Origin: DATKEJ01 sp963768715 | GTDB taxonomy: Bacteria; Bacteroidota; Rhodothermia; Rhodothermales; DATKEJ01 | Assembly: GCA_963768715.1 (NCBI GenBank) | Contig: CAVYJC010000005.1 | Coordinates: 248,001-312,000, forward strand | DNA length: 64,000 nt | Reading direction: 5' to 3' | Shown here: one piece after another, positions 8,280-16,686 of the stretch | Numbering within the stretch: the first letter of the stretch is position 1 | Layout of the letters: each line of letters starts with the position of its first letter | Translations under genes and position numbers: made by a program | Notes under the pieces: generated by a model | What the model was told of the DNA's origin: nothing | Database searches by the model: none | Seen by the model: only the letters and a program-made list of their open reading frames with translations

Positions 8280-10145
8280 ATGCTTAACCATGTTGTCCCC
8301 ATTCTCGTGGCGGCAATCTTTTTCGGATCGACACCCGTTGCGGCACAGGCGCCGTATGCCATCTCCCATCAGGGTTTCGTGACGGATGCAGGAGGTACCC
8401 CGATCAACTCGCCGGTAACGATGCTGTTCAAGATGTACAAGGGCGGAGTCCAGGTCTGGAGCGAAGCACACGGGTTGGTGCCGGTCGTGAACGGTGTCTA
8501 CTCGGTGATCCTTGGTGAAACCGTGCCCTTTGACAGCCTGACATTCGATGTGCCGATCGAGCTGGGAGTAAAGATCAATTCGGATCCGGAAATCTCGCCG
8601 CGCACCACTATTATGGCTGCACCTAACGCATTGAATTTGCGCAACATGCGCGTGCATCGACGCAACGGAACGCATGGCGATACTGCAAACCTGATCGGAG
8701 GTCACGAGTCGAACAAGGACACGACCGGAGTTGAATTTGCGACCATATCCGGAGGCGGGTTCTCCGGCGAGCCAAACAAGGTGCAAGCCGACGGCGCGAC
8801 GATTGGCGGAGGGTCGGGTCATCTGGTCTCAGGCGCCTGGGGTACAATCAGTGGCGGTGAGAATAATCGGGCAACCGGATCATCGTCAACGGTTGCAGGT
8901 GGTATCGGAAACCAGGCCAATGGAACGGCCTCAACGGTCGGTGGAGGTTCTTCGAACAAAGCGAGCGCACAGCGGGCGACCGTCGGGGGTGGAGAAGACA
9001 ATATCGCAGAAATCGACTTCGGCACGGTCTCAGGGGGAAGAGGCAACAAGGTATCAGGCTACTACGGGACCGTCGCTGGTGGACAAAACAATATCGCAGG
9101 ATCAGACCACAGCACGGTCTCAGGAGGAAGCGGCAACAAGGCATCGGGCTACTACGCGGCCGTCCCGGGTGGATATCTCAATCTGGCGAAGGGTATCGGT
9201 TCATTCGCCGCAGGCAACAATGCACACGCCTCGCACAACGGCAGTTTCGTCTGGAATTACTATACGGGCACGCCGGCGGATTCCTTCGGTACGACGGCAA
9301 ATAACCAGTTTCTCGTTCGTGCGCCAGGTGGGGTTGGAATCGGTACGAGCTCACCCGACGGCGCATTGCATGTTACGACCACATCCCTTGGCGTCTCCAG
9401 CCCAGACGTGGAACGCGATGACGTCATCATCGAAGACGCTGACGCCATACTCGGACTTTACAGTGACGATGTCGGCACCTGGGCGTCGGGGATTGTAATG
9501 GGCGAGATGAATGTCGTAGGTCAGCTCGAAGACAAGTGGGCGATGGTCCGCGAAACCTCGGGTTCGGGCAGCAGTCTTTACTTCCGGTACGGAGTAGACC
9601 AGGACTACGTGAATGCGACAAATATCTTTCACTTGAATCCTCCCAACATTCTCGCCACACACGGGTCGGCTACGGTAGAGGGTAATCTGGGGGTGGTTGG
9701 GTCGATCACGAAAGGATCCGGCACCTTCAAGATCGACCACCCACTTGACCCGACAAACAAGTTTCTCTATCACAGCTTCGTCGAGAGCCCGGACATGAAG
9801 AATGTCTATGACGGTGTGGTCGTCCTAGACGGCGAAGGGGCAGCCGTCGTGGAAATGCCCTCCTACTTCGAGGCGCTCAATCGAGATTTCCGGTACCAGC
9901 TTACGCCCATTGGCGGCCCTGGTCCGGATCTCTACGTAGCCGAGGAGATCAGTGAGAATACGTTCCGCATCGCCGGTGGGCAGCCTGGGATGAAGGTTTC
10001 ATGGCAGGTGACCGGCACCCGGCAGGATCCCTATGCCGAAATGAACAGGGTCGTCGTTGAAGTAGATAAGCCGGTGGATCAGAAAGGGACATACCTCTAC
10101 CCCGAGGCGTACGGAAAAGAGCGCCCGGGCATCGCGGGACGGTAG
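8280..10145 (+). CDS. Secreted protein with YadA-head-like repeats
   Basis: The ATG at 8280 opens a signal peptide (MLNHVVPILVAAIFFGSTPVAAQ) and a 621-residue protein. After a beta-rich N-terminal domain (about 25-120), residues about 145-330 hold some ten repeats of 14-18 residues with the pattern TVSGGxxNxASGxx, the left-handed beta-roll of YadA/trimeric adhesin heads. A GVGIGTSSPDGALHV segment and a C-terminal domain (DPTNKFLYHSFVESPDMKN onward) follow. This resembles tail-fibre or adhesin-like secreted proteins. No membrane anchor, YadA anchor or T9SS sorting domain is visible. The DNA repeats are obvious at 9000-9180. Confidence 0.75.
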   Translation: MLNHVVPILVAAIFFGSTPVAAQAPYAISHQGFVTDAGGTPINSPVTMLFKMYKGGVQVWSEAHGLVPVVNGVYSVILGETVPFDSLTFDVPIELGVKINSDPEISPRTTIMAAPNALNLRNMRVHRRNGTHGDTANLIGGHESNKDTTGVEFATISGGGFSGEPNKVQADGATIGGGSGHLVSGAWGTISGGENNRATGSSSTVAGGIGNQANGTASTVGGGSSNKASAQRATVGGGEDNIAEIDFGTVSGGRGNKVSGYYGTVAGGQNNIAGSDHSTVSGGSGNKASGYYAAVPGGYLNLAKGIGSFAAGNNAHASHNGSFVWNYYTGTPADSFGTTANNQFLVRAPGGVGIGTSSPDGALHVTTTSLGVSSPDVERDDVIIEDADAILGLYSDDVGTWASGIVMGEMNVVGQLEDKWAMVRETSGSGSSLYFRYGVDQDYVNATNIFHLNPPNILATHGSATVEGNLGVVGSITKGSGTFKIDHPLDPTNKFLYHSFVESPDMKNVYDGVVVLDGEGAAVVEMPSYFEALNRDFRYQLTPIGGPGPDLYVAEEISENTFRIAGGQPGMKVSWQVTGTRQDPYAEMNRVVVEVDKPVDQKGTYLYPEAYGKERPGIAGR

Positions 10146-10290
10146 ACGCTTTCGGGTGCCAGGTGCTGAGTACTTGGTACTTGGTACTTGGTACTTGGTC
10201 GCACTCGCCAACCGTTGAGTTCATGAATCAGCAATTAGCAATTAGCAATTAGCAATTAGCGATTTGCAATTAGCGATTAGCAATTCTTAA
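10146..10290. repeat. Two tandem word arrays (TACTTGG and AGCAATT)
   Basis: Six bases after the stop a GGTGCCAGGTGCTGAG stretch leads into four TACTTGG copies (10170-10200). From about 10228 come four AGCAATT copies and degenerate relatives (GCGATTTGCAATTAGCGATT). Both arrays are non-coding and lie between the YadA-like gene and the trp leader. Confidence 0.7.
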
Positions 10291-10295
10291 TAGCC

Positions 10296-10327
10296 TTGCA
10301 TTTCCCGCATCCCAAGTCGTATCCTTA
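10296..10327 (+). promoter_or_regulatory. Possible trp operon promoter
   Basis: TTG at 10296-10298 and TATCCTTA at 10320-10327, 21 bases apart, roughly fit the Bacteroidota -33/-7 pattern (TTG, TAnnTTTG). The same TATCCTTA octamer occurs upstream of proS. The match is imperfect and the start site is inferred only. Confidence 0.35.
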
Positions 10328-10334
10328 CCTCGTT

Positions 10335-10436
10335 ATGACAATCAGCCCGGTATATCGTCGATTTACCTTTATCTGGTGGTGGTTTACCAGTGCCAGAGCA
10401 GTGGATCATCGTATCCCGGAGGTAAGTCGCGGTTGA
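10335..10436 (+). CDS. trpL: trp operon leader peptide
   Basis: A 33-codon frame runs from ATG 10335 to TGA 10434-10436. Codons 14-16 (10374-10382) are three consecutive TGG Trp codons within FTFIWWWFTSA. Trp is rare, so three in a row directly upstream of a terminator and trpE is the signature of an attenuation leader peptide. When charged Trp-tRNA is scarce, the ribosome should stall on these codons. No strong Shine-Dalgarno is visible, as usual for this lineage. Confidence 0.85.
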   Translation: MTISPVYRRFTFIWWWFTSARAVDHRIPEVSRG

Positions 10437-10497
10437 CATAACCCTGAACTGAATCCTACGAAGACCCACTGCTTTCAAGGCGGTGGGTCTTTTTTTT
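10398..10497 (+). promoter_or_regulatory. trp attenuator: antiterminator and terminator before trpE
   Basis: The terminator arms GACCCACTGC (10463-10472) and GCGGTGGGTC (10480-10489) form a ten-pair stem with one G-T pair, followed by eight T residues (10490-10497), six bases before the trpE ATG. Upstream, GCAGTGG (10398-10404), just past the Trp codons, is perfectly complementary to CCACTGC (10466-10472) in the terminator 5' arm. It can therefore form a competing antiterminator. A ribosome stalled on the Trp codons would leave GCAGTGG free and allow read-through. A 1:2-type protector hairpin was not clear to me. Confidence 0.8.
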
Positions 10498-10503
10498 GCA
10501 CCC

Positions 10504-12012
10504 ATGAGACTCGACGAATTCAAATCAATCGTTGCGAACGCGACGCGGAGACCGGGACAGACCCTGGTCGTCCCCTTCGTGCGTCGCGTCAGCGCCGACC
10601 TGCTGACTCCGGTTTCAGCATACCTGCAACTGCGAGAGGCGGGTAAACCGACTTTCCTGCTCGAGAGCGTCGAGGGCGGCGAGCGCCTCGCACGCTACTC
10701 GTTTATCGGAAAGCGTCCGTTCCGAATGGTTGAAGCCCGAGGCGAGGAGACAGTCGTGTACGACGTCGACAGCGACGGCGTCGCCTCGAATGCGACATTC
10801 CGTCGCGGGCGGTTTCTTCCACGTCATGCAGGACGTGCTCGATGAATACGTCGAGGTCGTCCTTCCCGATCTGCCGCGCCTTCGAGGGGGCGCCGTGGGA
10901 TACGTTTCCTATGATGCCGTCCGACTCCTGGAGCGGATTTCCAGCAACGGTCATACGCCCGCCGGAACGCCCGACGCGTTGTTTGGATTTTACCGATCGA
11001 TCGTCGCATTCGATCACGTCAAACATCAGGTCGTCGTGATGTCGAATGCGCTCGTGGACGATGAAACTGACCTCGAATCCGCCCACGAAAATGCGCTGCG
11101 TCACCTGGAACGATTGCAGGAAGAGCTCTTCAGCGAGTCGTTCGTGCGGCCCGAGCCGGTCCGTCTCGAAGACAGCGTGCCTTCGGCCAACATGACCCGC
11201 GCCGAGTTCGAGCATGCGGTCGTGCTGGCAAAACGCGAAATCTTCGAAGGAAATGCGCTTCAAATCGTGTTATCACAACGGTTTGATATGTCCTTCCAGC
11301 GGCGACCGATTCAACCTTTATCGCGCACTCCGGCAGGTGAATCCATCGCCTTATCTGTACTATTTGGACTTCGGTGATCTGACGTTGATCGGATCGTCGC
11401 CGGAGGTCCTCGTTCGGGTCGAGCAGGACAAAGCGGAGCTGCTTCCGATCGCAGGAACGAGGCCCCGTGGAAACGACGCGGCCGAAGATCTTTGGCTCGA
11501 ACAGGATCTGCTTTCAGATGCAAAGGAACGCGCCGAGCACGCCATGCTCGTGGATCTCGGACGAAACGACCTCGGGCGTGTCTGCCGATTCGATTCGGTG
11601 AATGTTGACAGATACGCATTCGTAGAGCGCTACTCGCACGTGATGCATATCGTGTCATCCGTATCGGGACGACTGGAGCCCGGCCGCCGCCCGCTGGAAG
11701 TTCTAGCCGCCTGCTTCCCTGCGGGCACCGTCAGTGGCGCGCCGAAGGTGTCGGCGATGCAGATCATCGATCGATTGGAATCGGACCGGCGCGGCGTCTA
11801 CGCCGGCGCGGTGGGGTACGTCGATTTTTCGGGCAATATGGATACGTGCATCGCCATCCGGACGATGGTCGTGCGCGACCATCGCGTGAGTATCCAGGCC
11901 GGAGCCGGAATCGTGGCGGACAGTGATCCCGTCACGCGAGTACGATGAAACCGTGAATAAGGCCCGGGCGCTGCACGAGGCGATCCGGGTTGCCGCCGAG
12001 GAACTCATTTAG
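10504..12012 (+). CDS. trpE: Anthranilate synthase component I, three frameshifts
   Basis: Four consecutive frames together encode a normal-length TrpE of about 501 residues after removal of three single extra bases: near 10810 (G run, RRGGGFFHVM), near 11295 (CC, FDMSFSGDRFNLYR) and near 11930 (CCC, ADSDPSREYDETVNKA). The tryptophan feedback site LLES is at residues 52-55. Chorismate-binding signatures are present (QIVLSQRF, GTRPRG, HAMLVDLGRNDLGR, PAGTVSGAPKVSAM, QAGAGIVADSDP). With TrpG it converts chorismate and glutamine to anthranilate. All breaks sit at G/C runs, so sequencing error is the likeliest cause, but a decayed gene is possible. Confidence 0.85.
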
Positions 12013-12067
12013 GTCGTAAACTGTGAGGATTTGTGCAATCCCTGAAACTCAAAGTCTATCAGCGGTC

Positions 12068-12526
12068 ATGACGAACTTCTTACTTAATCGTGGCGGAGCC
12101 GGCAAGTCAATCACGCGGCACGAAACGGCGGCTGCAATGTCGAATCTGGTCACTCCCCTCATTGGGATCATGCGGACGTACCAGCATCTCTCCGATTTCA
12201 TTGAAGACGAGGGCTTGAGCGCGCGCATGGAAGCCACGCAAAACCGCACACGCACAGATATCTCAAAACTGTCAGAAATCATCCTCAGCACGGGCGGCGT
12301 CACGCCGCGTGAGGCGGATGCCGTCGCTTCGGGCGACGATCCCGACGAGATTATCCGGCAACTCGATACAGCCGAACGTGCGCTGCGCGAGTCCATCGAG
12401 GAAAGTCTCAAGTTGAAGCATCACTATCGGACCATTGCAGTCCTCGAGACACTGGTGAAAAACACGGAGGAGCGGATCGTGTTCGTGAGGGAGCTCGCTC
12501 ATCTCCACAACGTTCCTGTCGGATAG
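12068..12526 (+). CDS. Unknown helical protein inside the trp operon
   Basis: The ATG at 12068 (preferred over GTG 12023) gives 152 residues that appear almost entirely helical: a helix at MSNLVTPLIGIMRTYQHL, another at SARMEATQNRTRTDISKL, and a long one at DEIIRQLDTAERALRESI onward to the C-terminus. This could be a ferritin-like or four-helix-bundle fold, but no metal-ligand motif is evident and I do not recognise the family. It lies between trpE and trpS with small spacing on both sides (55 and 8 bases), so it is probably co-transcribed with the trp genes. No function is assigned. Confidence 0.65.
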   Translation: MTNFLLNRGGAGKSITRHETAAAMSNLVTPLIGIMRTYQHLSDFIEDEGLSARMEATQNRTRTDISKLSEIILSTGGVTPREADAVASGDDPDEIIRQLDTAERALRESIEESLKLKHHYRTIAVLETLVKNTEERIVFVRELAHLHNVPVG

Positions 12527-12534
12527 TGCGAACG

Positions 12535-13560
12535 ATGGAGTCCAAAACAAGAACATCGACGCCAACCGCCGCGACCCTCGAGAAGACTGTCGTCGTGTCC
12601 GGCATTCAGCCTTCCGGCACGCTGCACCTGGGCAACTACTTCGGGGCAATCCGGCAACACATCGCCCTGCACCAGGCGCACGAGTCGTATTACTTCATCG
12701 TCAACTATCACGCGCTGACGACGCTGAAGGACCCCGAGGCGTTGCGAAAGTATTCCATCGACGTCGCTCTCGATTACCTCGCGCTGGGCTTCGATCCGGA
12801 GGCGAGTGCACTCTTCCTGCAGAGCGACGTGCCGGAGGTGACAGAACTGGCATGGATTCTCTTCTGCGTCACGCCCGTCTCTCAACTCGAAAAAGGCGTC
12901 GCCTTCAAAGAGAAAGTGGCGATGGGACTATCGGCCAATGCCGGTCTGTTCAACTATCCGATTCTGCAGGCCGCCGACATCCTGATTTATGGCGGAACGC
13001 AGGTGCCCGTCGGCGCCGACCAGAAGCAGAACATCGAGATCACACGCGATGCTGCGATGCGGTTCAACAATACCGTCGGCAGCGAGGTACTCCCCGTGCC
13101 CGATGCGTACATCCTCGACGATGTGGCCGTCGTGCCGGGCGTCGACGGACGCAAGATGTCCAAGAGCTACAACAACACAATCGGCATCTTCGACGAGGGA
13201 AAGGATCTCAAGCAGAAAGTGATGTCCATCGTGACGGACTCGACGCCGCTCGAAGATCCGAAGGATCCATCCGCTGACAACGTTTTCGCCCTCATCTCGC
13301 TGTTTGCCGACAAACCGACACAAGAGCGCATCGCGGCGGCGTACAGAGCTGGCGGTTACGGCTACGGGCACGCGAAGAAGGAGCTGCTCGGCCTGATCAA
13401 CGAGACATTCGGCGAAGCCCGTGAGCGGCGAAGTGAGCTGGCAAAACGGCCGGAGTATGTCATGGACGTACTTCGTGACGGAGCGCGAAAGGGGCGAACC
13501 CGTGCTCGAGAAGTCATGGAACTCGTCCGCGAGAGCATCGGCCTGATTACCACCTACTGA
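12535..13560 (+). CDS. trpS: Tryptophanyl-tRNA synthetase
   Basis: The 341-residue product carries the class I signatures: a HIGH-type motif in GIQPSGTLHLGNYFGA and GRKMSKSYNN (KMSKS at residues 207-211). AGLFNYPILQAADIL and VPVGADQKQNIEITRD are typical of TrpRS. It charges tRNA-Trp. ATG 12535 is chosen over an overlapping in-frame GTG at 12526. Its position inside the trp operon puts the enzyme that makes the attenuation signal (charged tRNA-Trp) under the same attenuator, an apparent feedback loop. Confidence 0.95.
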   Translation: MESKTRTSTPTAATLEKTVVVSGIQPSGTLHLGNYFGAIRQHIALHQAHESYYFIVNYHALTTLKDPEALRKYSIDVALDYLALGFDPEASALFLQSDVPEVTELAWILFCVTPVSQLEKGVAFKEKVAMGLSANAGLFNYPILQAADILIYGGTQVPVGADQKQNIEITRDAAMRFNNTVGSEVLPVPDAYILDDVAVVPGVDGRKMSKSYNNTIGIFDEGKDLKQKVMSIVTDSTPLEDPKDPSADNVFALISLFADKPTQERIAAAYRAGGYGYGHAKKELLGLINETFGEARERRSELAKRPEYVMDVLRDGARKGRTRAREVMELVRESIGLITTY

Positions 13561-13567
13561 AACAGCC

Positions 13568-14178
13568 ATGATTCTCATCATCGACAACTACGACTCGTTC
13601 ACGTACAACCTCGTGCATCTCGTCGGGCGATACCGCGACGACCTCTCCGTGGTTAGAAACGACGCCGTGTCGGTCGATGACGTCGAAGAGATGGAACCGG
13701 ATCTCATCGTGATTTCCCCGGGCCGGGCCGTCCTGCAGACGCCGGAATATCCCTCGAGACGATTCGGAGACTCGGCGGTCGGACGCCCATTCTGGGGGTC
13801 TGCCTCGGGCATCAGGCCATCGGCGAAGTATTCGGCGGAACGGTGACGTATGCCCCCTCGATCATGCACGGAAAGACGAGTCGCATCCATCACGACAATC
13901 GCACTATTTTCAAAGACTTAGATGATGGCTTCGAAGCCACTCGATATCACTCTCTCGTCCTCGATCCCGATTCACTTCCCGCCGACCTTGAAGTATCGGC
14001 CCGGTCGGAAGACGGCGTCATCATGGGTATCCGGCATCGGAGTCTTCCCATCGAGGGTGTCCAGTTTCATCCCGAGAGCATCCTCACGGCTGCCGGTGGA
14101 CGAATGATCAGCAACTGGCTGGCCTGCTACGGAAGCGGTGTTTCGGTGACCAGGAACCGGTTGGAGGACGCACCATGA
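13568..14178 (+). CDS. trpG: Anthranilate synthase glutamine amidotransferase, one frameshift
   Basis: The first frame encodes ILIIDNYDSFTYNLVHLVG...LIVISPG and is then broken near 13717-13722 in a C/G run. One missing base restores PGPGRPADAGISLETIRRLGG and the nucleophile motif GVCLGHQAIGEVFGG, followed by VQFHPESILT with the catalytic His and Glu. The repaired length, about 203 residues, is normal for TrpG. It supplies ammonia from glutamine to TrpE. It overlaps trpD by four bases (ATGA at 14175). Sequencing error is the likely reason for the frame break. Confidence 0.85.
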
Positions 14179-15200
14179 GATCCTACTTGAAGAAGATCGC
14201 AGACGGCGAATACCTGACTGCGCTCGAGTCCGAACAGGCGCTTCTCACGATGATGCGTGGAGAAGCCGGCGTCGAAGAAATCGCCGGCTTCCTGTTGGGT
14301 CTTCGCGCCCGTGGCGAGTCGATCGACGAACTGGAAGGATGTGTCCGGGCCATGCGCGCCTGCTGCCTCGCGATCGAGATCGACGACCCGAACGCAATCG
14401 ATCTCTGCGGAACGGGCGGCGATCAACTCGGCTCTTTCAACATATCGACGACCGCCTCTTTCGTGGTGGCCGGCGCCGGGGTGACCGTGGCCAAGCACGG
14501 CAATCGCTCCGTTTCGTCGAAGTCTGGATCTGCCGACGTCCTCGAAGCACTCGGCGTGCATACCGTGCTGTCGCCTGAGGGCGTCAGCGAGTGCATTCGG
14601 AAGACGGGCATCGGCTTCCTTTTTGCTCCGACATTTCATCCAGCACTGCGGCACGTCATGCCGGTCCGCCGCGCCCTGGGGGTGCGGACGATGTTCAATA
14701 TCATGGGTCCGATGTGCAACCCGGCCGGTGTTCGCCGCCAGCTCATCGGCGTGTTCGATCCGGACGTTGCGCGCCTTGTCGCGACCATCCTCCTGAGACT
14801 GGGTGCAGAACACGTGATTACGCTGCATGCAAGCGACGGACTGGATGAGATTACGTTGACGGGACCGACGACGCTTCACATTGCCCGAGCCGGAATGTCG
14901 GAGCCGGAAACGGTTCAGTTCAGCCCCGAATCGCTCGGTTTCGGTCTTTCGAATCTCGCGGATCTGAGAGGCGGCTCAGCAGATGACAATGCGCAGATCC
15001 TCCTCTCGATCCTGCAAGGAGAAACCGGCGCACGGCGAGACATCGTCCTGATCAATGCAGCGCATGCTCTGCTCATCGCGGGTTATTCCGACGACATTGC
15101 GGAATGCCTTGACGCAGCGAGAATCAGTATCGACTCCGGTTCTGCGCAGGCCAAATTGGACGAACTCAGAGAAGCCACCAACCTGCTGAAGGCAGCTTGA
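14175..15200 (+). CDS. trpD: Anthranilate phosphoribosyltransferase
   Basis: The 341-residue product has the TrpD signatures: DLCGTGGDQLGSFNISTTASF (PRPP-binding GTGGD near residues 78-82), VAKHGNRSVSSKSGSADVLEALG and MFNIMGPMCNPA. It transfers phosphoribosyl to anthranilate. The start overlaps the trpG stop as ATGA, indicating translational coupling. Confidence 0.95.
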   Translation: MRSYLKKIADGEYLTALESEQALLTMMRGEAGVEEIAGFLLGLRARGESIDELEGCVRAMRACCLAIEIDDPNAIDLCGTGGDQLGSFNISTTASFVVAGAGVTVAKHGNRSVSSKSGSADVLEALGVHTVLSPEGVSECIRKTGIGFLFAPTFHPALRHVMPVRRALGVRTMFNIMGPMCNPAGVRRQLIGVFDPDVARLVATILLRLGAEHVITLHASDGLDEITLTGPTTLHIARAGMSEPETVQFSPESLGFGLSNLADLRGGSADDNAQILLSILQGETGARRDIVLINAAHALLIAGYSDDIAECLDAARISIDSGSAQAKLDELREATNLLKAA

Positions 15201-15214
15201 CAACCACCACGGCG

Positions 15215-16036
15215 ATGGACATTCTGAAAACCATACTCAGCGAAACCGACGAGCGGGTGCAACGGGCGAAGGCCACGGCCACGGTCGCCATGTTGGAGTC
15301 GCTGCCGGCTTTTAGCGCACCGACGCTCTCTCTTGAGAAGGCGCTTCGAGCGCGTCCGGTTTCCATCATCGGAGAAGTGAAGAAGGCTTCTCCTTCGCGT
15401 GGACTCATCCGAGCCGATTTTGACGTTCCTTCGATAGGTCGCGGGTACCGTCGCGGAGGAGCAGCGGCCGTTTCAGTACTGACAGAGCCGAATCACTTTA
15501 AGGGCTCGCTCCTGCATCTATCGGAGCTTCGCCGCTTCGTCGACCTGCCGATTCTGCGAAAGGATTTTATCATCGACGCCTACCAGTTGGTTGAAGCACG
15601 GGCCTTCGGGGCGGACGCCGCTCTCCTGATCGCCGCCGCGCTCGAAAAGACGCAGCTCCACGAATTGCTGGATGCCGCATCCGAGCTAGGACTCGAATGC
15701 CTCGTCGAGGTGCACAATGCCGGGGAGCTCGAAAAGCTGGATATCGATCGGATCCATCTCCTGGGCATCAACAATCGAGACCTGACGACCTTCGAGGTCG
15801 ACGTCAACCAGACGGCTCGCCTTTTGCCTCAACTTCCGGCGCACGTAACCGTGGTCTCGGAGAGTGGATTCAACTCCGCGGACCAGCTAGCCTCGCTTTG
15901 CGACGCCGGCGTACACGGATTTCTCATCGGAGAGGCCCTGATGCGGCAGCGCGATGTGGAGCATACGCTGCGAACACTCGTCACAGAGGCCCAGGGATTG
16001 CTAAGTAAACGCACCAAGCTGCGACTGGTCGGTTAG
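15215..16036 (+). CDS. trpC: Indole-3-glycerol phosphate synthase
   Basis: From ATG 15215 the product is 273 residues, a TIM-barrel enzyme. IIGEVKKASPSRGLIRADFD carries the conserved Glu/Lys active-site strand, LRKDFIIDAYQLVEARAFGAD the second Lys region, GINNRDLTTFEVD the Asn strand and VSESGFNSADQL the late Glu. It closes the CdRP ring to indole glycerol phosphate. A TTG at 15197 overlapping the trpD stop is an alternative start. Confidence 0.95.
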   Translation: MDILKTILSETDERVQRAKATATVAMLESLPAFSAPTLSLEKALRARPVSIIGEVKKASPSRGLIRADFDVPSIGRGYRRGGAAAVSVLTEPNHFKGSLLHLSELRRFVDLPILRKDFIIDAYQLVEARAFGADAALLIAAALEKTQLHELLDAASELGLECLVEVHNAGELEKLDIDRIHLLGINNRDLTTFEVDVNQTARLLPQLPAHVTVVSESGFNSADQLASLCDAGVHGFLIGEALMRQRDVEHTLRTLVTEAQGLLSKRTKLRLVG

Positions 16037-16038
16037 CC

Positions 16039-16686
16039 GTGGGGAATGTGCGGGTCAAAATTTGCGGAATCACGAATCTGGCAGACGCCCGCTATTGCGC
16101 GGGAGCTGGAGCTGAATACCTCGGCTTCATTCAGTCGACCGCGAGCCCCCGCTACGTCGATCCCGATACCGCAAGACAGATCATCGACTGGGTCGCTGGC
16201 GTCAAAACGGTGGGCGTCTTCGTGAATGCAGACGTCGATCTCGTCAACTCGGTATCGTCCTCGACGGGCTTCGACCTGGTCCAGTTGCACGGGGACGAGT
16301 CCCCGGACTACTGCTCCCACATCAATCGACCCGTTGTGAAGGCCATCCGCGTGCGAAATGATGAGCAAGCCGAACAAGTCGGAGAGCGACTCGAACGGTA
16401 CTTGCCCCACGTCAGTGCATTCTTGTTCGACACCTACGTCGAGAATGTGAGCGGTGGCACAGGAAAGACCTTCCCGTGGTCGATCGTCTCGGGCATTCGT
16501 TCCGAGATCCCTGTGTTCCTTGCCGGCGGACTGAATCCTGGTAACGTAGCCGATGCAGTCCAGACGGTTCGTCCTTTCGGCATCGATATCTCGAGCGGGG
16601 TGGAGTCTGCTCCGGGGCAAAAGGATTTCGAGGCAGTCGACCGTTTGTTCGAGGCATTGGCGGCATTCAGGGAGGTGGCACCATGA
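16039..16686 (+). CDS. trpF: Phosphoribosylanthranilate isomerase
   Basis: The 215-residue product starts at GTG two bases after the trpC stop. Catalytic Cys is in RVKICGITNLADA and the catalytic Asp in FLFDTYVENVSGGTGKTF. FLAGGLNPGNVADAV and GIDISSGVESAPGQKD are the phosphate-binding strands. It performs the Amadori isomerisation of PRA to CdRP. The stop overlaps the trpB ATG. Confidence 0.95.
   Translation: MGNVRVKICGITNLADARYCAGAGAEYLGFIQSTASPRYVDPDTARQIIDWVAGVKTVGVFVNADVDLVNSVSSSTGFDLVQLHGDESPDYCSHINRPVVKAIRVRNDEQAEQVGERLERYLPHVSAFLFDTYVENVSGGTGKTFPWSIVSGIRSEIPVFLAGGLNPGNVADAVQTVRPFGIDISSGVESAPGQKDFEAVDRLFEALAAFREVAP

Noticed and set aside
7043..8362. A 439-codon minus-strand frame opposite the flippase
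   Set aside because: It has shadow composition rich in Arg, His, Asp and Gln with no domain, opposite a clear membrane transporter.
8731..9498. A 255-codon second frame inside the YadA-like gene
   Set aside because: It arises from repeat DNA read in another frame; the repeat logic only makes sense in the main frame.
10146..10290. Tandem AGCAATT/TACTTGG arrays considered as a CRISPR array
   Set aside because: Units are 7 bases with no spacers and no cas genes are nearby.
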